From the NCBI GenBank assembly GCA_963546185.1, contig CAUULU010000006.1, forward strand, positions 1-31,631: DNA of 31,631 nucleotides, read 5' to 3'. Of this stretch, positions 14,753-24,955 are shown piece by piece; within the stretch, counting starts at the first letter, position 1; the number at the start of each line of letters is the position of its first letter. Position numbers and translations under genes: made by a program. This stretch comes from JABCPO02 sp963546185. GTDB lineage: Bacteria; Bacillota; Clostridia; TANB77; CAG-508. The notes under the pieces were generated by a model. It was given only the letters and a program-made list of their open reading frames with translations, was not told the origin of the DNA and made no database searches.

Positions 14753-16594
14753 TTATATAAGCACAATATTTGCTGGTATATTTTCTTCATCAATTATTTT
14801 CTTTTCTCTATTAGAACATGTAAATATTATCACTTGTCTATCAATATATTCTTCACTTAAAAATCTCATTATATTAGCTAATCTTTCATCATCATAAAAT
14901 GCAAAAGCTTCGTCTAATATTATAGGTAATCTTTCTTTTGATATTGTATCTATATATGCAAGTCTTAATGCTAAATTCACTTGTTCTATAGTTCCAGTGC
15001 TAAATCTTTCTAAATTTACATATTCTCCATGTTCTGTTTTTATTTTTATATTATGTTCATTGTCTATATATACATCATTATACTTATTATTTGTAATTTT
15101 CCCTACAATATAACTAAGTTTTTTATCAAATTCTGGTCCAACATTATTTTTAAGTTCATTATATGATTCTTTTAAAACTTCTTTAGCTATTTCTATTGTA
15201 TCATTATAATTTAATAATTTTTCTCTTTCTTGTTTTAACTCTTCTAATTCTTCAACAATCTCTGTAAGTTTTCCAGATGTTGATTCTACAACATTTCTTT
15301 CTGCATTTATTTGACTTAATCTATACATTGTTGTTTCATATTCTTTTTCAATTTCTGAAGCTTCTTTAAAAACTCCTTCTATATCTTTATTTAAAATTCT
15401 GTCTAAATAATCCCTATTTACATAGTTCTTATATTTAAGATACATTTCATTTTTTAAGTTTTCAAATCTTTCTTCAAATTCTTTCTTTTCTTTTTGTATT
15501 ACTCTTTCATCTTGAATAATATCTTTTCTTAATATATTTAATTCTTTCTCTACAGCTCTATTTCTTTCTTCAAGCTCTTCCATTCTCTTATCTCTATTAT
15601 TTCTAGCAAAAATATATACTACTATTAATGCTAAAACATATACTATTAGTGAGTAGATATAGAAATATGCTGCTGGTATTGCAATTAATGTTAATACTAG
15701 ATATATCCATTTTATTCTGTCAAAAACTTTTTCTTTTGTTATAACATCTATTCTTTCTTTTTTCTTTTCTTCTATTTCTTCTTTCTTTTTTTCAATCCTA
15801 TTATATATCTCAGAATAAATTTTCTTTTCTGCTTCTTTTTTTAAAAAGTTTTCTTTTATCTCATTAATCATTTGCTTAATATATCCTATAGTTGCAAATT
15901 GTTTTTGAGTTTCTTCTCTTTCTTCATTCATTCTTTCTTTTTTATCTTTAACATTTAAAACTTCCATTTTTTCTTTTTCAAGTTTTAATATTCTTTCTTC
16001 GATATTATTAATAGGTCTTTTTTTAGTTCTACTACTTCCTATTTCCTCTAATTGCTTATTATTTAATTTTTTAATCAATTCTTCATATGAAAAATTTTCT
16101 TCTCCAGTAGAAACTAGATTTGCAAGCCTTCCAGCCATTTCTGCCTTATTTTTATCATCTAAAACAACTAGCTTTTGGTATGATATACTAGTATTTTCAA
16201 AAGTTTTTTTATCAACTCCTATTTGCTCATCTAAAAAATCTATCCCTTTTCTACTTTGTTTAAAATTAAGTGTTATATCATTTCTATTTTTATCTAATAC
16301 TACAGGTATTTTTTTCTTAAAATCTCTAAAAACATAGTATTTTTGTCCATCACTAAGACTATATTCCATACTACCAGAAAAATTTGTTGAAAGCCATGGT
16401 AAATATTTGTCATATTCTGATATATTACCTTTTTTAATTTTATCAATACCATAAAGCATTGAATTTAAAAATGAAAGTATGGTGCTTTTTCCTGCTTCAT
16501 TATATCCTTTTATAAGGTTTATACCATTTTTTAATATAACCTCTCTATTTTCTATCTTACCATAATTATTTATCTTAAAATTATCTATTTTCAT
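14753..16594 (-). CDS. YhaN/SbcC-like coiled-coil ATPase with a membrane hairpin
   Basis: The 613-residue protein belongs to the SMC-like ABC ATPases. Walker A is GYNEAGKS (30-37). The ABC signature region is FSTGTIEQVNLALRLAY and Walker B is LPIILDEAFAFYDDE near the C-terminus. Between them are charged coiled coils (about 200-290 and 335-480) interrupted by a strongly hydrophobic hairpin (about 296-331), as seen in the YhaN family. It is much shorter than SbcC (about 1000 residues), so the coiled-coil arm is short. It overlaps the 3' end of the nuclease gene by 14 bases, which fits an Mre11/Rad50-like partnership. The membrane hairpin suggests action at the cell membrane. Its function beyond DNA-end processing is inference. 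It contains no CGG. Confidence 0.85.
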   Translation of the reverse strand: MKIDNFKINNYGKIENREVILKNGINLIKGYNEAGKSTILSFLNSMLYGIDKIKKGNISEYDKYLPWLSTNFSGSMEYSLSDGQKYYVFRDFKKKIPVVLDKNRNDITLNFKQSRKGIDFLDEQIGVDKKTFENTSISYQKLVVLDDKNKAEMAGRLANLVSTGEENFSYEELIKKLNNKQLEEIGSSRTKKRPINNIEERILKLEKEKMEVLNVKDKKERMNEEREETQKQFATIGYIKQMINEIKENFLKKEAEKKIYSEIYNRIEKKKEEIEEKKKERIDVITKEKVFDRIKWIYLVLTLIAIPAAYFYIYSLIVYVLALIVVYIFARNNRDKRMEELEERNRAVEKELNILRKDIIQDERVIQKEKKEFEERFENLKNEMYLKYKNYVNRDYLDRILNKDIEGVFKEASEIEKEYETTMYRLSQINAERNVVESTSGKLTEIVEELEELKQEREKLLNYNDTIEIAKEVLKESYNELKNNVGPEFDKKLSYIVGKITNNKYNDVYIDNEHNIKIKTEHGEYVNLERFSTGTIEQVNLALRLAYIDTISKERLPIILDEAFAFYDDERLANIMRFLSEEYIDRQVIIFTCSNREKKIIDEENIPANIVLI

Positions 16595-17725
16595 AGCTTT
16601 CCCTCATTTCTGTAAGTACAAGTTCTATTGCATTATCTAATTTTTCTTTTTCTGTAGTATTTGTTGCTTTTGATTTCTTTTCTAATATTTTTTTTACAAA
16701 TATACCTCTTAATGTATTTTCTTTTGATATTTCCTCAATATCTATATCTCTTTCTGTTTCATCTTCAATTCTTAATATATTATTCCATTGAATATTATCT
16801 AATATGTATTTTTCGTTTATTAAAAAGTCTTTTTTACCTTTAAAAACAAGCTTATAAAAATTATTTTTATCTATTTCTAAATAATTTATCTTTGTTACTA
16901 ATTCCTCTTTTGATGAAATATCACTAATATTCATATATAGTGTTTCATATTTTATAGGATCTAAATTAATATGTTCAATTCTTACTTTTGTACCTTCATT
17001 TACATTATATCCATTTTGATGATTTGTATTCATTCTTACAATACTATAGTTTTCAAATTCTCCTATAATCATACCTGTTTTTCCTTCTTTAAAAGAAGTA
17101 TTTATCATTGATCCTGGATATACAATATTTCCGATCACCAAATATCATATGTTTATGTATATGTCCTAAGGCTACATAATCAAATCCTTTTTTCATCAGT
17201 TCTTTTGATAATAATGGAAGGTATTTATGACTTGTTTCTCCATCATAACTTGCATCAACATCTCCGGTGTATTACAAGTATATTCTTTTTCCCATTATCT
17301 AAAAGTTCTATATCATCTAAGTTTATTCCATCATCATAAAAATCACTAAATCCATATCCATATATATTATAGTCTTCTGTTTCTACAACTTCTAAGTCAC
17401 TAAATATATGAACATTTGCTGGAAATTCAAATCTATCATATACACTTCCTGCAACAAATGGGTCATGATTTCCTGGAGATATAAATATTTGTGTGTCTGG
17501 CATCTTTTTAATTATGTTAATAAGCGCATTTATAGTACCATCTTTTATATATTCATGTTCATAAAGATCTCCTGCTATAAACATATATTTTATCTTATTT
17601 TTGTTTACATATTCTGCAACTTGTCTTAATATATCTAGCTGCATCATTCTTCTTTTTTCTCCCATTGCTCCTACAAGCTTAAATGGCATATCTAAATGTA
17701 TGTCTGCTAAATGTAAAAATTTCAT
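16581..17725 (-). CDS. SbcD/YhaO-like DNA repair nuclease (two CGG recoding sites)
   Basis: Two skips give 380 residues, as expected for the Mre11/SbcD/YhaO metallophosphoesterase family. Metal-site motifs in order are LADIHLD (5-11), GDLYEHE, SPGNHDPF, VIHGDVD and LGHIHKH. The recoded Gly154 lies in the HGD motif, and Gly198 follows the LGHIHKH motif in FGDGNIVYPGS. Literal reading would remove the last two metal motifs from the protein, and the middle piece has no start. The ATG at 17725 is preferred over 17743 because AAAGGAGG precedes it and the longer start overlaps the smc stop. It forms an operon with smc upstream and the YhaN-like ATPase downstream. Confidence 0.92.
17130..17133 (-). 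other. CGG+1 recoding site 11 (GAT CGGA), SbcD-like Gly198
   Basis: The skip gives F-G-D-G-N-I-V-Y-P-G-S, the conserved capping segment after the GHIH motif. Confidence 0.95.
17263..17266 (-). other. CGG+1 recoding site 12 (CAC CGGA), SbcD-like Gly154
   Basis: The skip gives L-V-I-H-G-D-V-D-A-S, a metal-site motif. Literal reading gives H-R-R-C and stops. Confidence 0.95.
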
Positions 17726-17739
17726 ATTTCCTCCTTTCA

Positions 17740-20700
17740 TCATTTTTTATCTCTCATATCTAATGATACAAGCTTACTTACACCATTTTCTTCCATTGTA
17801 ACACCATAAAGTATTTTAGATGTTTCCATTGTTCCTTTTCTATGTGTTATTATTAAAAATTGTGTATCTTCAGAATAATTTTGTAAATATCTTGCAACCC
17901 TTGCAACATTAACATCATCAAGTGCTGCTTCTATTTCATCAAGCACGCAAAATGGTGATGGGTTTAGTTTAAGTATTGCAAACAATATTGCAATTGCAGT
18001 AAATGCTCTTTCTCCACCAGATAAAAGCATCATATTTTGTAATTTTTTCCCTGGCGGTTCTACTTTTATTGCTATTCCTGAATTTAAAGGATCTTTCTTA
18101 TCTTCTATTTCAATCTTAGCATTTCCGTCCACCAAATAATGTTACAAATATTTCTTTAAAGTTTTTGTTTATTATATCCATTCTAGATACAAACTGTTCT
18201 TCCATAGCAAATGCTATTTCTTTTATTATCTTTTCTAGAGATTTCTTAGAACTTTCTAAATCTTCTCTTTGATTTAAAAGATAATCATATCTTTCTTTTG
18301 TATTTAAGTATTCTTTTATAATACTTGTATCTACTTCACCTAAGTCTTTTATACTACTTTTCAAGTCTCTAACCATTTTCTTAGCTTTTATTATGTCAAA
18401 GCTTATTATGTTACCTTCAATGTCTCTTGTTTGAAGTCCTTTTTCTATATAATATTCCTCATATTCAGCTATATCAATATTGTTTAATGTTATTTGATAT
18501 TCATTCCACATATTTTCAATATAGTTTTCCTCTTCTAGTTCTATCTTAAACATTTCTTGTTCTTTACTTAATTTTACTGGAATATTGGTTTCTATCTTCT
18601 TATCATTTTCTTCTATCTTCTTATTTAGAAGCTTAATAATATTTTGTTTTTCTTCTTTTTCTTTTCTTATTTCATTTTGAAGTTCTTTTATTTCAACATT
18701 TTCTTCTTCAATCTTATTAATATCACTAGTATTTTCTTCTATTCTTTGCCCAAGATTTGTATTTTCTTTTTCATATTCTAAAAGCTCAGTATTTCTTTTT
18801 TCTTTTCTTTCTTCTAATTCTTTTTCTTCTGAAGTTATTCTTTCTAATATTTCTATAATAGAATTCTCACTTTCTTCAAATGAAGCAATACTTATCTTAA
18901 CATTCATTATGTCTTCTGTAATTTCTTCTATCTTAGAACTTGTATCTTCATCATTAAGATTTTCTTTTAATTTTAATCTTTCATCATTCATTTTTTCAAG
19001 TTCTTCTACAAGTTTTCCTTTTACTTCTTCTATTATAGACTTATTAGTAAGTATTTCATTACTTTCTTTTGTTATATTTTCTATCTCACTATTAATATTC
19101 TTAATCTTTTCAGAGATTTCTTCTACTTTTTCTCTTAAAGCATTAATTTCTTTTTCTTTTACTGCTATCTTAAGCTTTTCTTCATATATTTCATTTAAAA
19201 TATTACTATGTTCTTTTTCTTTTAAAATATATGCTACTTTTTTAGCTTCAAACTCATTATTTGTTTCTTCTACTTTCCTTTCTAAAGAAACTATTTCTTT
19301 TTCTAGTTTTACAATCTCTTCTTTTCTACCTAAGATATTTGCTACTTTTTTACTATAACCACCTGTTATACTACCAGTACTTGCAAAAAGTTCTCCATTT
19401 AATGTTACAACTTTTATTCCTTTAATCTTTTTAGTAACAGATATGGCAATATCAATATTCTCTACAACCAATGTTTTATCTAAAAATACAGATATTATCC
19501 CTAAATATTTTTCATTAACCTTTACAATATCTTTAGGAAAATATACATAATTTTCTACATCTTTTATATCTCTAAGCTTAGAAATCATACCATTTTTGTA
19601 ATTTTCATATTCCACACTATCATTAGTCTTATTATTAAACTTAGAAAGTGGTAAGAATGTAGCTTTTCCTGCCTTTTTTTCTTCTAAAAATTTAATAATT
19701 TCTTTTGCATCTTCTTCACTATCAACAATTATATTTTGCATTGTATATCCGAAGTGCTGTTTCTAATGCAAGTATATATTTTTCATCTGTAGATATTACA
19801 TTTGCTAAAATATTATCCACTTTTTTTCCAAAATATGTGTTTTTCTCTTTTTCTTCTAATATTTTTTTTACAGAATAACTTAAACCTTCTTTTTCTTTTT
19901 CAAGTTCTTTTAAAATATCTAATTTAGTTTTTAATGAATTTAAATTATTTAATACATGATTTTTTTCTTTTTCTTTTTCTTCAAGTTCTGTTTTTTCTTT
20001 AGAAAATTTGGAGCTTTCTTTTTCTTTTTCTTCAATTTTTTTAAGAGTATTATTATTTTCTTGTATAAAAATCTTATTCCTATCTTCTATATCAAAAGCT
20101 ATATTATCTTTCTCTTTTATATATCCTTTTTTTATATCTTCATATGTAATAATTTTTTCTTTAAGCTTGGTATACTTAAGTTCTTCTTCAGATATTTCAT
20201 TATCTTTTTCAAAAATTTCTTCTTCTTTTTCTGTTATTTTTTCTAATAATTCTCTTTCTAAATTAACAAAATTTTGATTCTTATTTTTGTAACCTTCAAG
20301 TTCTTTTTCTAATGATTTTAATTTTTCAACAAAATCTTTTTTACCATTTTTAAAACCTTCTAGTTTCTTTTCTCTTATTTCTTTTTCTATTTTAATATTT
20401 TCTAATTTAGAATCTATTTCCAATATTTCTTGATTATTTTTTCTAATATTTTCTTGATTATTCTTTATCTTTTCTTCAAATATCTTTATTTCTTTTTCTT
20501 TTTCTTGAAGACTATTGTTTATATTCCCTAAATCTTGATACATTTTTTCTGCTTTTTTATCAATTTCTTCTATTTCTTCTTCAATCTTTTCCTTATTTAT
20601 CTCATATTCAGATATTTGTTTTCTGTATTCTGCTATTATACTTTCTAATTCTTTTACTTCTTTTAAAACTTCTTTCTTCCTGTCTGACAATACTGTCATT

Positions 20701-21398
20701 GTTTCTTTAAAAAGCTTAAATTCTATCTTTTTCTTTTCATCAAAAAGCTTAATATATTTTTGTGCTTTTTCTGCTCTTTTCTCTAAATCAAATATTCTCT
20801 CTTCTATTTCTGATATTATGTCATTTACTCTCATTAAATTCTGATTAGTATTTTCTATATTTTTAATAGACTCTTTTCTTCTTTCCCTGTATTTTACTAT
20901 ACCTGTAGCCTCTTCAAATACCTTTCTTCTTTCTTCAGAATTATCACTTAATATCTCATCAATTCTACCTTGACCTATAATACTATATCCATCTTTACCA
21001 ATACCAGTATCCATAAATAATTCTTGTATTGTTTTAAGTCTTGCTTGTTCACCATTAATATAATATCCTGATTCACCATCTCTGTATAATTTTCTTGTAA
21101 CTTTTATCTCATCAAAATCTATAGGAATTTCTCCATCTGTATTATCAAATATGATACTAACTTCTGCAAATCCCAATGACTTCCTATATTGTGTACCAGA
21201 AAATATTATATCTTGAGACTTATTCCCACGAAGAGATTTTATACTTTGTTCACCAAGTACCCAACGTATTGCATCAACTATATTACTCTTACCAGAACCA
21301 TTTGGCCCTATAACTGCTGTGATTCCCTCTTTTACCTCTATTTCCGTCTTATCTGCAAAAGATTTGAATCCATATATGTATATTTTCTTTAACTTCAT
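17740..21398 (-). CDS. smc: Chromosome segregation protein SMC (two CGG recoding sites)
   Basis: Two skips give 1218 residues, close to the usual SMC length of about 1190. Walker A is GPNGSGKS (31-38). Then come the first coiled coil (about 170-500), the hinge (about 510-650) with the recoded Gly550 in ALETALGYTMQNIIVD, and the returning coiled coil. The C-terminal head has FGGGNAKIEI (recoded Gly1091), signature LLSGGERAFTAIA and Walker B FCVLDEIEAALDD. SMC dimers compact and segregate the chromosome with ScpA/ScpB, which are not in this window. Start: ATG at 21398 follows AGAGGAAAGA; an upstream in-frame ATG at 21452 lacks conserved sequence. It ends one base before a possible start of the sbcD-like gene. 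The out-of-phase ACG GAA (KTEIEV) is read normally. Confidence 0.97.
18124..18127 (-). other. CGG+1 recoding site 13 (GGA CGGA), SMC Gly1091
   Basis: The skip gives L-F-G-G-G-N-A-K, the conserved glycine run preceding the C-terminal head. Literal reading gives G-G-R-K-C and stops. Confidence 0.97.
19748..19751 (-). other. CGG+1 recoding site 14 (CTT CGGA), SMC Gly550
   Basis: The skip gives A-L-E-T-A-L-G-Y-T-M-Q-N-I, the SMC hinge motif. Literal reading stops nine codons later. Confidence 0.97.
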
Positions 21399-21533
21399 TC
21401 TTTCCTCTTTTTTCTTTCCTATTATTCTACCATATACATGATAAAAATACATTAATATATACTATTTTATAATATTTTTCTCATATAACTCAAGTAATAT
21501 TTTAGAAATATCTTTACAACTAAATAGTAATAT

Positions 21534-21563
21534 AAAAAGCAAAGCATGAAACTTAAGCTTTGC
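21534..21563 (-). terminator. Terminator after the NUDIX gene
   Basis: On the minus strand GCAAAGC and GCTTTGC (21557-21563, 21539-21545) form a stem with an 11-base loop, followed by five T. It separates the NUDIX gene from smc. Confidence 0.75.
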
Positions 21564-21587
21564 AAAAATCTTAATATTTATATTATT

Positions 21588-22026
21588 CTAATCTATCTTT
21601 ATATCCTTAAAATATATTTTCTTATTTATTGCTGAAACTAATACTTTTTTTAATTCCATTTTATCTCCAGTCCATTCAATTAAATTAACAAAATCATCTA
21701 TATCACACCATTTGAAATCAATACTTTCCTCATTTAAAACTATTTCTCCGTTCATAGACAAATGATGCATATACATATTCCTCACACTCTACTCCTAATG
21801 ATTCATATTTAAAAATCCAATTCAAATATATACTTTCTTTAACATTTAATCCTGTTTCTTCTTTTACTTCTCTTTTTACTGTATCTTCTATAGTATCATC
21901 ACAATCTTCACATCCTCCTGTTACCACATACCAAAATGATCTATGAAATTGTGGATCTTTATCAGATCCTAATAATAATAGTATTTTATTTTCTTCATTT
22001 ATAACAAATGTACATACCTTTTTCAT
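21588..22026 (-). CDS. NUDIX hydrolase (one CGG recoding site)
   Basis: One skip gives 145 residues, the usual size for a single NUDIX domain. The box starts at G38 and ends REVKEETGL (52-60). The first Glu of the consensus G-x5-E-x7-R-E-x2-E-E is Asp44 here. The catalytic metal-binding Glu residues EE (56-57) are present. These enzymes hydrolyse nucleoside diphosphates linked to another moiety; the substrate is not predictable. The recoded Gly93 lies in the strand FVYEGEIVLNEES. Start: ATG at 22026 is 8 bases after AGGAGA, whereas the ATG at 22032 is too close. It seems to be a single-gene unit. Confidence 0.88.
21747..21750 (-). other. CGG+1 recoding site 15 (GAA CGGA), NUDIX Gly93
   Basis: The skip gives F-V-Y-E-G-E-I-V-L. 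Literal reading gives E-R-R-N-S-F-K and stops. Confidence 0.9.
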
Positions 22027-22573
22027 TTCCATTCTCCTTTTTAATATTTTATAACCAAAACTTCCTATTTACAATAAATCTTTTTAACTCATTATTCTTC
22101 CTTCACTATATTTCATTATAGATATTATTCAATTTAACTATTATAATTAACTATCTAATTTTAAAGTTTTTAATAGCATTTAATCAGTTTTTTCAAAAAA
22201 TTATTTCTTGTATTCCGTAGCTTTTAAGTCTGTTTTTTGTGTTTTTTGCACTCTTTTTATACTTTAAATTTTTATACAAAAAATGAGTCAAAAACTATAT
22301 ATTTTTAATTATTGTATAACTAAATATTTTAAAATATATACATACTTTTTTATCAGTTTAGACATTTTTTAACTTAAATATATGTTTTTTTATTAATTTT
22401 TTATGTTTTAATATATTTTTTAGAATTTTCACTCAATTTTAGTCTTATTTTTTAACCATTTTTCTATATTATTCATAATTTTTCACAAAATATAGCGTCC
22501 ATTTTCCCCTTGTGTTCCGTAGGTTTTAGAGATTTCACATTTAATTTTAACTAATTTTAGTGTATTTTTTGCA
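22027..22573. other. AT-rich intergenic region without a gene
   Basis: Over 500 bases between the pcrA terminator and the NUDIX gene show no open frame with a ribosome binding site. The stretch is strongly AT-rich. It contains two copies of a 13-base motif (see the repeat at 22208-22522). No tRNA, CRISPR or IS signature is visible. Confidence 0.6.
22208..22522. repeat. Two copies of CTACGGAAYACAA in the pcrA-NUDIX interval
   Basis: Read on the minus strand, CTACGGAACACAA (about 22510-22522) and CTACGGAATACAA (about 22208-22220) are nearly identical 13-base words about 300 bases apart in otherwise AT-rich DNA. A weaker relative, GTAAGGAATACAAGAAA, lies near 27036-27052 upstream of argG. They may be remnants of an interspersed repeat or binding sites. 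Function is unknown. Confidence 0.4.
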
Positions 22574-22613
22574 TAAAAAAATTAAGATATTCTTTTAAAA
22601 TTTAATATCTTAA
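22574..22613 (-). terminator. Terminator after pcrA
   Basis: A 10-bp stem TTAAGATATT/AATATCTTAA (22582-22591, 22604-22613) is followed on the minus strand by seven T. It lies about 37 bases beyond the pcrA stop. Confidence 0.8.
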
Positions 22614-22649
22614 CTTTTATACTTTTTCATTTATTAATAACTACTCAAA

Positions 22650-24910
22650 CTACTCATCAATCTTTTTTATTCCTGCAAACTCTTCATAAAGTTTCTTTCT
22701 TTGTCCATTATCAAATAATATATCTAATATCTTATCATCTTGTTCTATTATATTTTGTATTGTACCTTTACCAAACTTTGAATGCAGTACTCTATCTCCT
22801 ACAACTACCTTATCATGTTCTTTTTGTCCTTTATTTTTTTCTAAATTTTGTAAGAACTTATCTGCTGTTAGAAAATCAAAATTAGCAGACGATGATTTTT
22901 TCTCATAATTCCCAAATTCATTATAGTTATAACTGTAACCATCACTATATTTAGAATCAAACTTATTGTCATAACTCTTCTTTTCAATAGTTTTCTTTAT
23001 AGCTGATTTATCTGTTATTTCATCCACAAATCTTGAGTTTAATGTGGATTGACTTTTACCATACATACTTCTTCTTTCTGTAAACGAAATATATAGTTTT
23101 TGTCTTGCTCTTGTAGTTGCAACATAACATAATCTTCTTTCTTCTTCAATTCCATCTTCTTCTTCAATTGCCCTTTGTGATGGGAATATTCCTTCTTCTA
23201 ATGCAACTAAGAATACAACTGGATATTCAAGTCCCTTAGATGTATGTATTGTCATTAATGTAACATAATTATCATCTTCTATTTCATCAGAATCTGCAAC
23301 AAGTGATATATTTTCTAAGAATTCTTGAAGACTTGCATTTTCTTCTTGTATCTCATATTCAGATATTACGTTTATAAGTTCTAGAACGTTTTCAAGTCTA
23401 TTTTCTGATGATATATCTGTTTCTGCTTCTAATTTTAGTTCTTCTATATATTTCATATCTTCTAAAAGACCATATGCAAGTTTAGCAATTTCAACTTTAC
23501 CTTCAAGTTCTTTCCATTTATCAATTGTTTGTATAAATGTTGTGGCTTTAAGTTCTACTCTTCCGAAGTCCAAATTCCCCTGCTCTTCTTACTATTTCTA
23601 ATAATGGTAATCCTGTTTCCATAGAAATTGCAACCATTTTATCTATACTTGTTTGCCCAATTCCTCTTTTAGGCTCATTTATAATCCTGCTAAATGCTAT
23701 ATTATCATTCGGATTTATTATTAACTTTAAATATGCAAGCACATCTTTTATTTCTTTTCTTTCGTAGAATTTAAATCCACCTATAACCTTGTGTGGTATC
23801 ATTTCTTGTCTTAATATTTCTTCAAATACACGAGAAACAGCATTTACTCTGTATAATATAGCAAAATCCTTGTAAGATCTTCCTTTTTCTATCTCTTCTT
23901 TAATCTTTTTAACTACAAACCTTGCTTCATCATATTCATTTCCAAGCTCTGTAACTTCTACCATTTCACCTTCTTGATTTTCTGTCCAAAGTTCTTTTTC
24001 ATACTTACTTTCATTATGTTGAATTATGTCATTTGCTACTTGTAATATATTTTTTGTAGAACGATAATTTTGTTCTAGTTTTACAATTTTAGCTCCATTA
24101 TAGTCTTTTTCAAACTCTAATATATTTGATATTTCTGCACCTCTAAAAGAATATATACCTTGATCATTATCACCTACAACAGTTACATTATTATGTATAT
24201 ATGAAAGAAGTCTTATAAGTTCAAATTGTGACATATTAGTATCTTGATATTCATCTACTAAAATATATCTAAACTTTTTAGCATATTCTTCACATATATC
24301 ACTATTATCTTTTAACAATTTAATTGTATAGTTTATAATATCATCAAAATCTAAAGCATTATTTTCTTTTAATCTTTGTTGATATTCATGATATATTTCT
24401 GCCACATACTTTCCATAATAATCCTTGTTTTGTATCTCAAACTGGTCTGGCATTATCATCTTATTCTTAGCTGAAGATATCCTACTTTGTACATATTTAT
24501 CTGTAATTACCTTACTTTCAATACCATTTCTTTTTATTATCTGTTTTATTATCTGTTTTTGTTCTGAAACATCATAAATACTAAAGTTTTTTTCATATCC
24601 TAAACTCTCAATATGTTTTCTAAGTATTCTTAAACATATTGAGTGAAAAGTTCCTATCCATATATCTTTAGATATATCAGAACCTACAAGTGTTTCTATT
24701 CTTTCTTTCATTTCATTTGCAGCCTTGTTTGTAAATGTTATTGCTAAAATATTCCAAGGCATTACTCTTTTTTCTGTTATAAGATAGGCGATTTTATGTG
24801 TAAGTACTTTAGTCTTGCCGAGAACCAGCTCCTGCTATTACAAGAACTGGTCCTTCAGTTTCTAAAAGTGCTTCTTTTTGTCTATCATTTAATCCATCTA
24901 CTATATCCAT
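22650..24910 (-). CDS. pcrA: ATP-dependent DNA helicase PcrA/UvrD (two CGG recoding sites)
   Basis: Two skips give 752 residues, typical of PcrA. This superfamily 1A 3'-5' helicase works in repair and in displacing proteins from DNA. The start is ATG at 24910 (MDIVDGLNDRQKEALL); the short N-terminal piece is otherwise lost from ORF calling. Walker A is GAGSGKT, split by the first recoding site at Gly31. Other motifs are AITFTNKAANEMKER, FRYILVDEYQDTN, VVGDNDQGIYSFRGA, LEQNYRST, VTLMTIHTSKGLEYPVVF and RRLCYVATTRA. The second site, Gly449, is between GEFGL and RVELKATTF. The C-terminal domain ends with the RNA-polymerase-binding Tudor-like segment GDRVLHSKFGKGTI. It lies 45 bases after prfA on the same strand, probably in one transcript. 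Confidence 0.96.
23562..23565 (-). other. CGG+1 recoding site 16 (CTT CGGA), PcrA Gly449
   Basis: The skip gives E-F-G-L-G-R-V-E-L-K and enters the 2B/2A segment. Literal reading gives R-K-S-R-T and stops. Confidence 0.95.
24817..24820 (-). other. CGG+1 recoding site 17 (TCT CGGC), PcrA Gly31 in Walker A
   Basis: The skip gives A-G-A-G-S-G-K-T, a perfect Walker A. It is the only site with C after CGG, so the Gly codon is GGC. Literal reading gives G-S-R-Q-D and stops. Confidence 0.97.
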
Positions 24911-24955
24911 ATTTTTTTCCTACTTTTAAATTATTATTTTATCTTTTGAAATTAA

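Noticed and set aside
19956..20277. Phe/Ser-rich open frames antisense to smc
   Set aside because: They are shadows of the Glu/Lys-rich coiled coil on the other strand, with no start signals.
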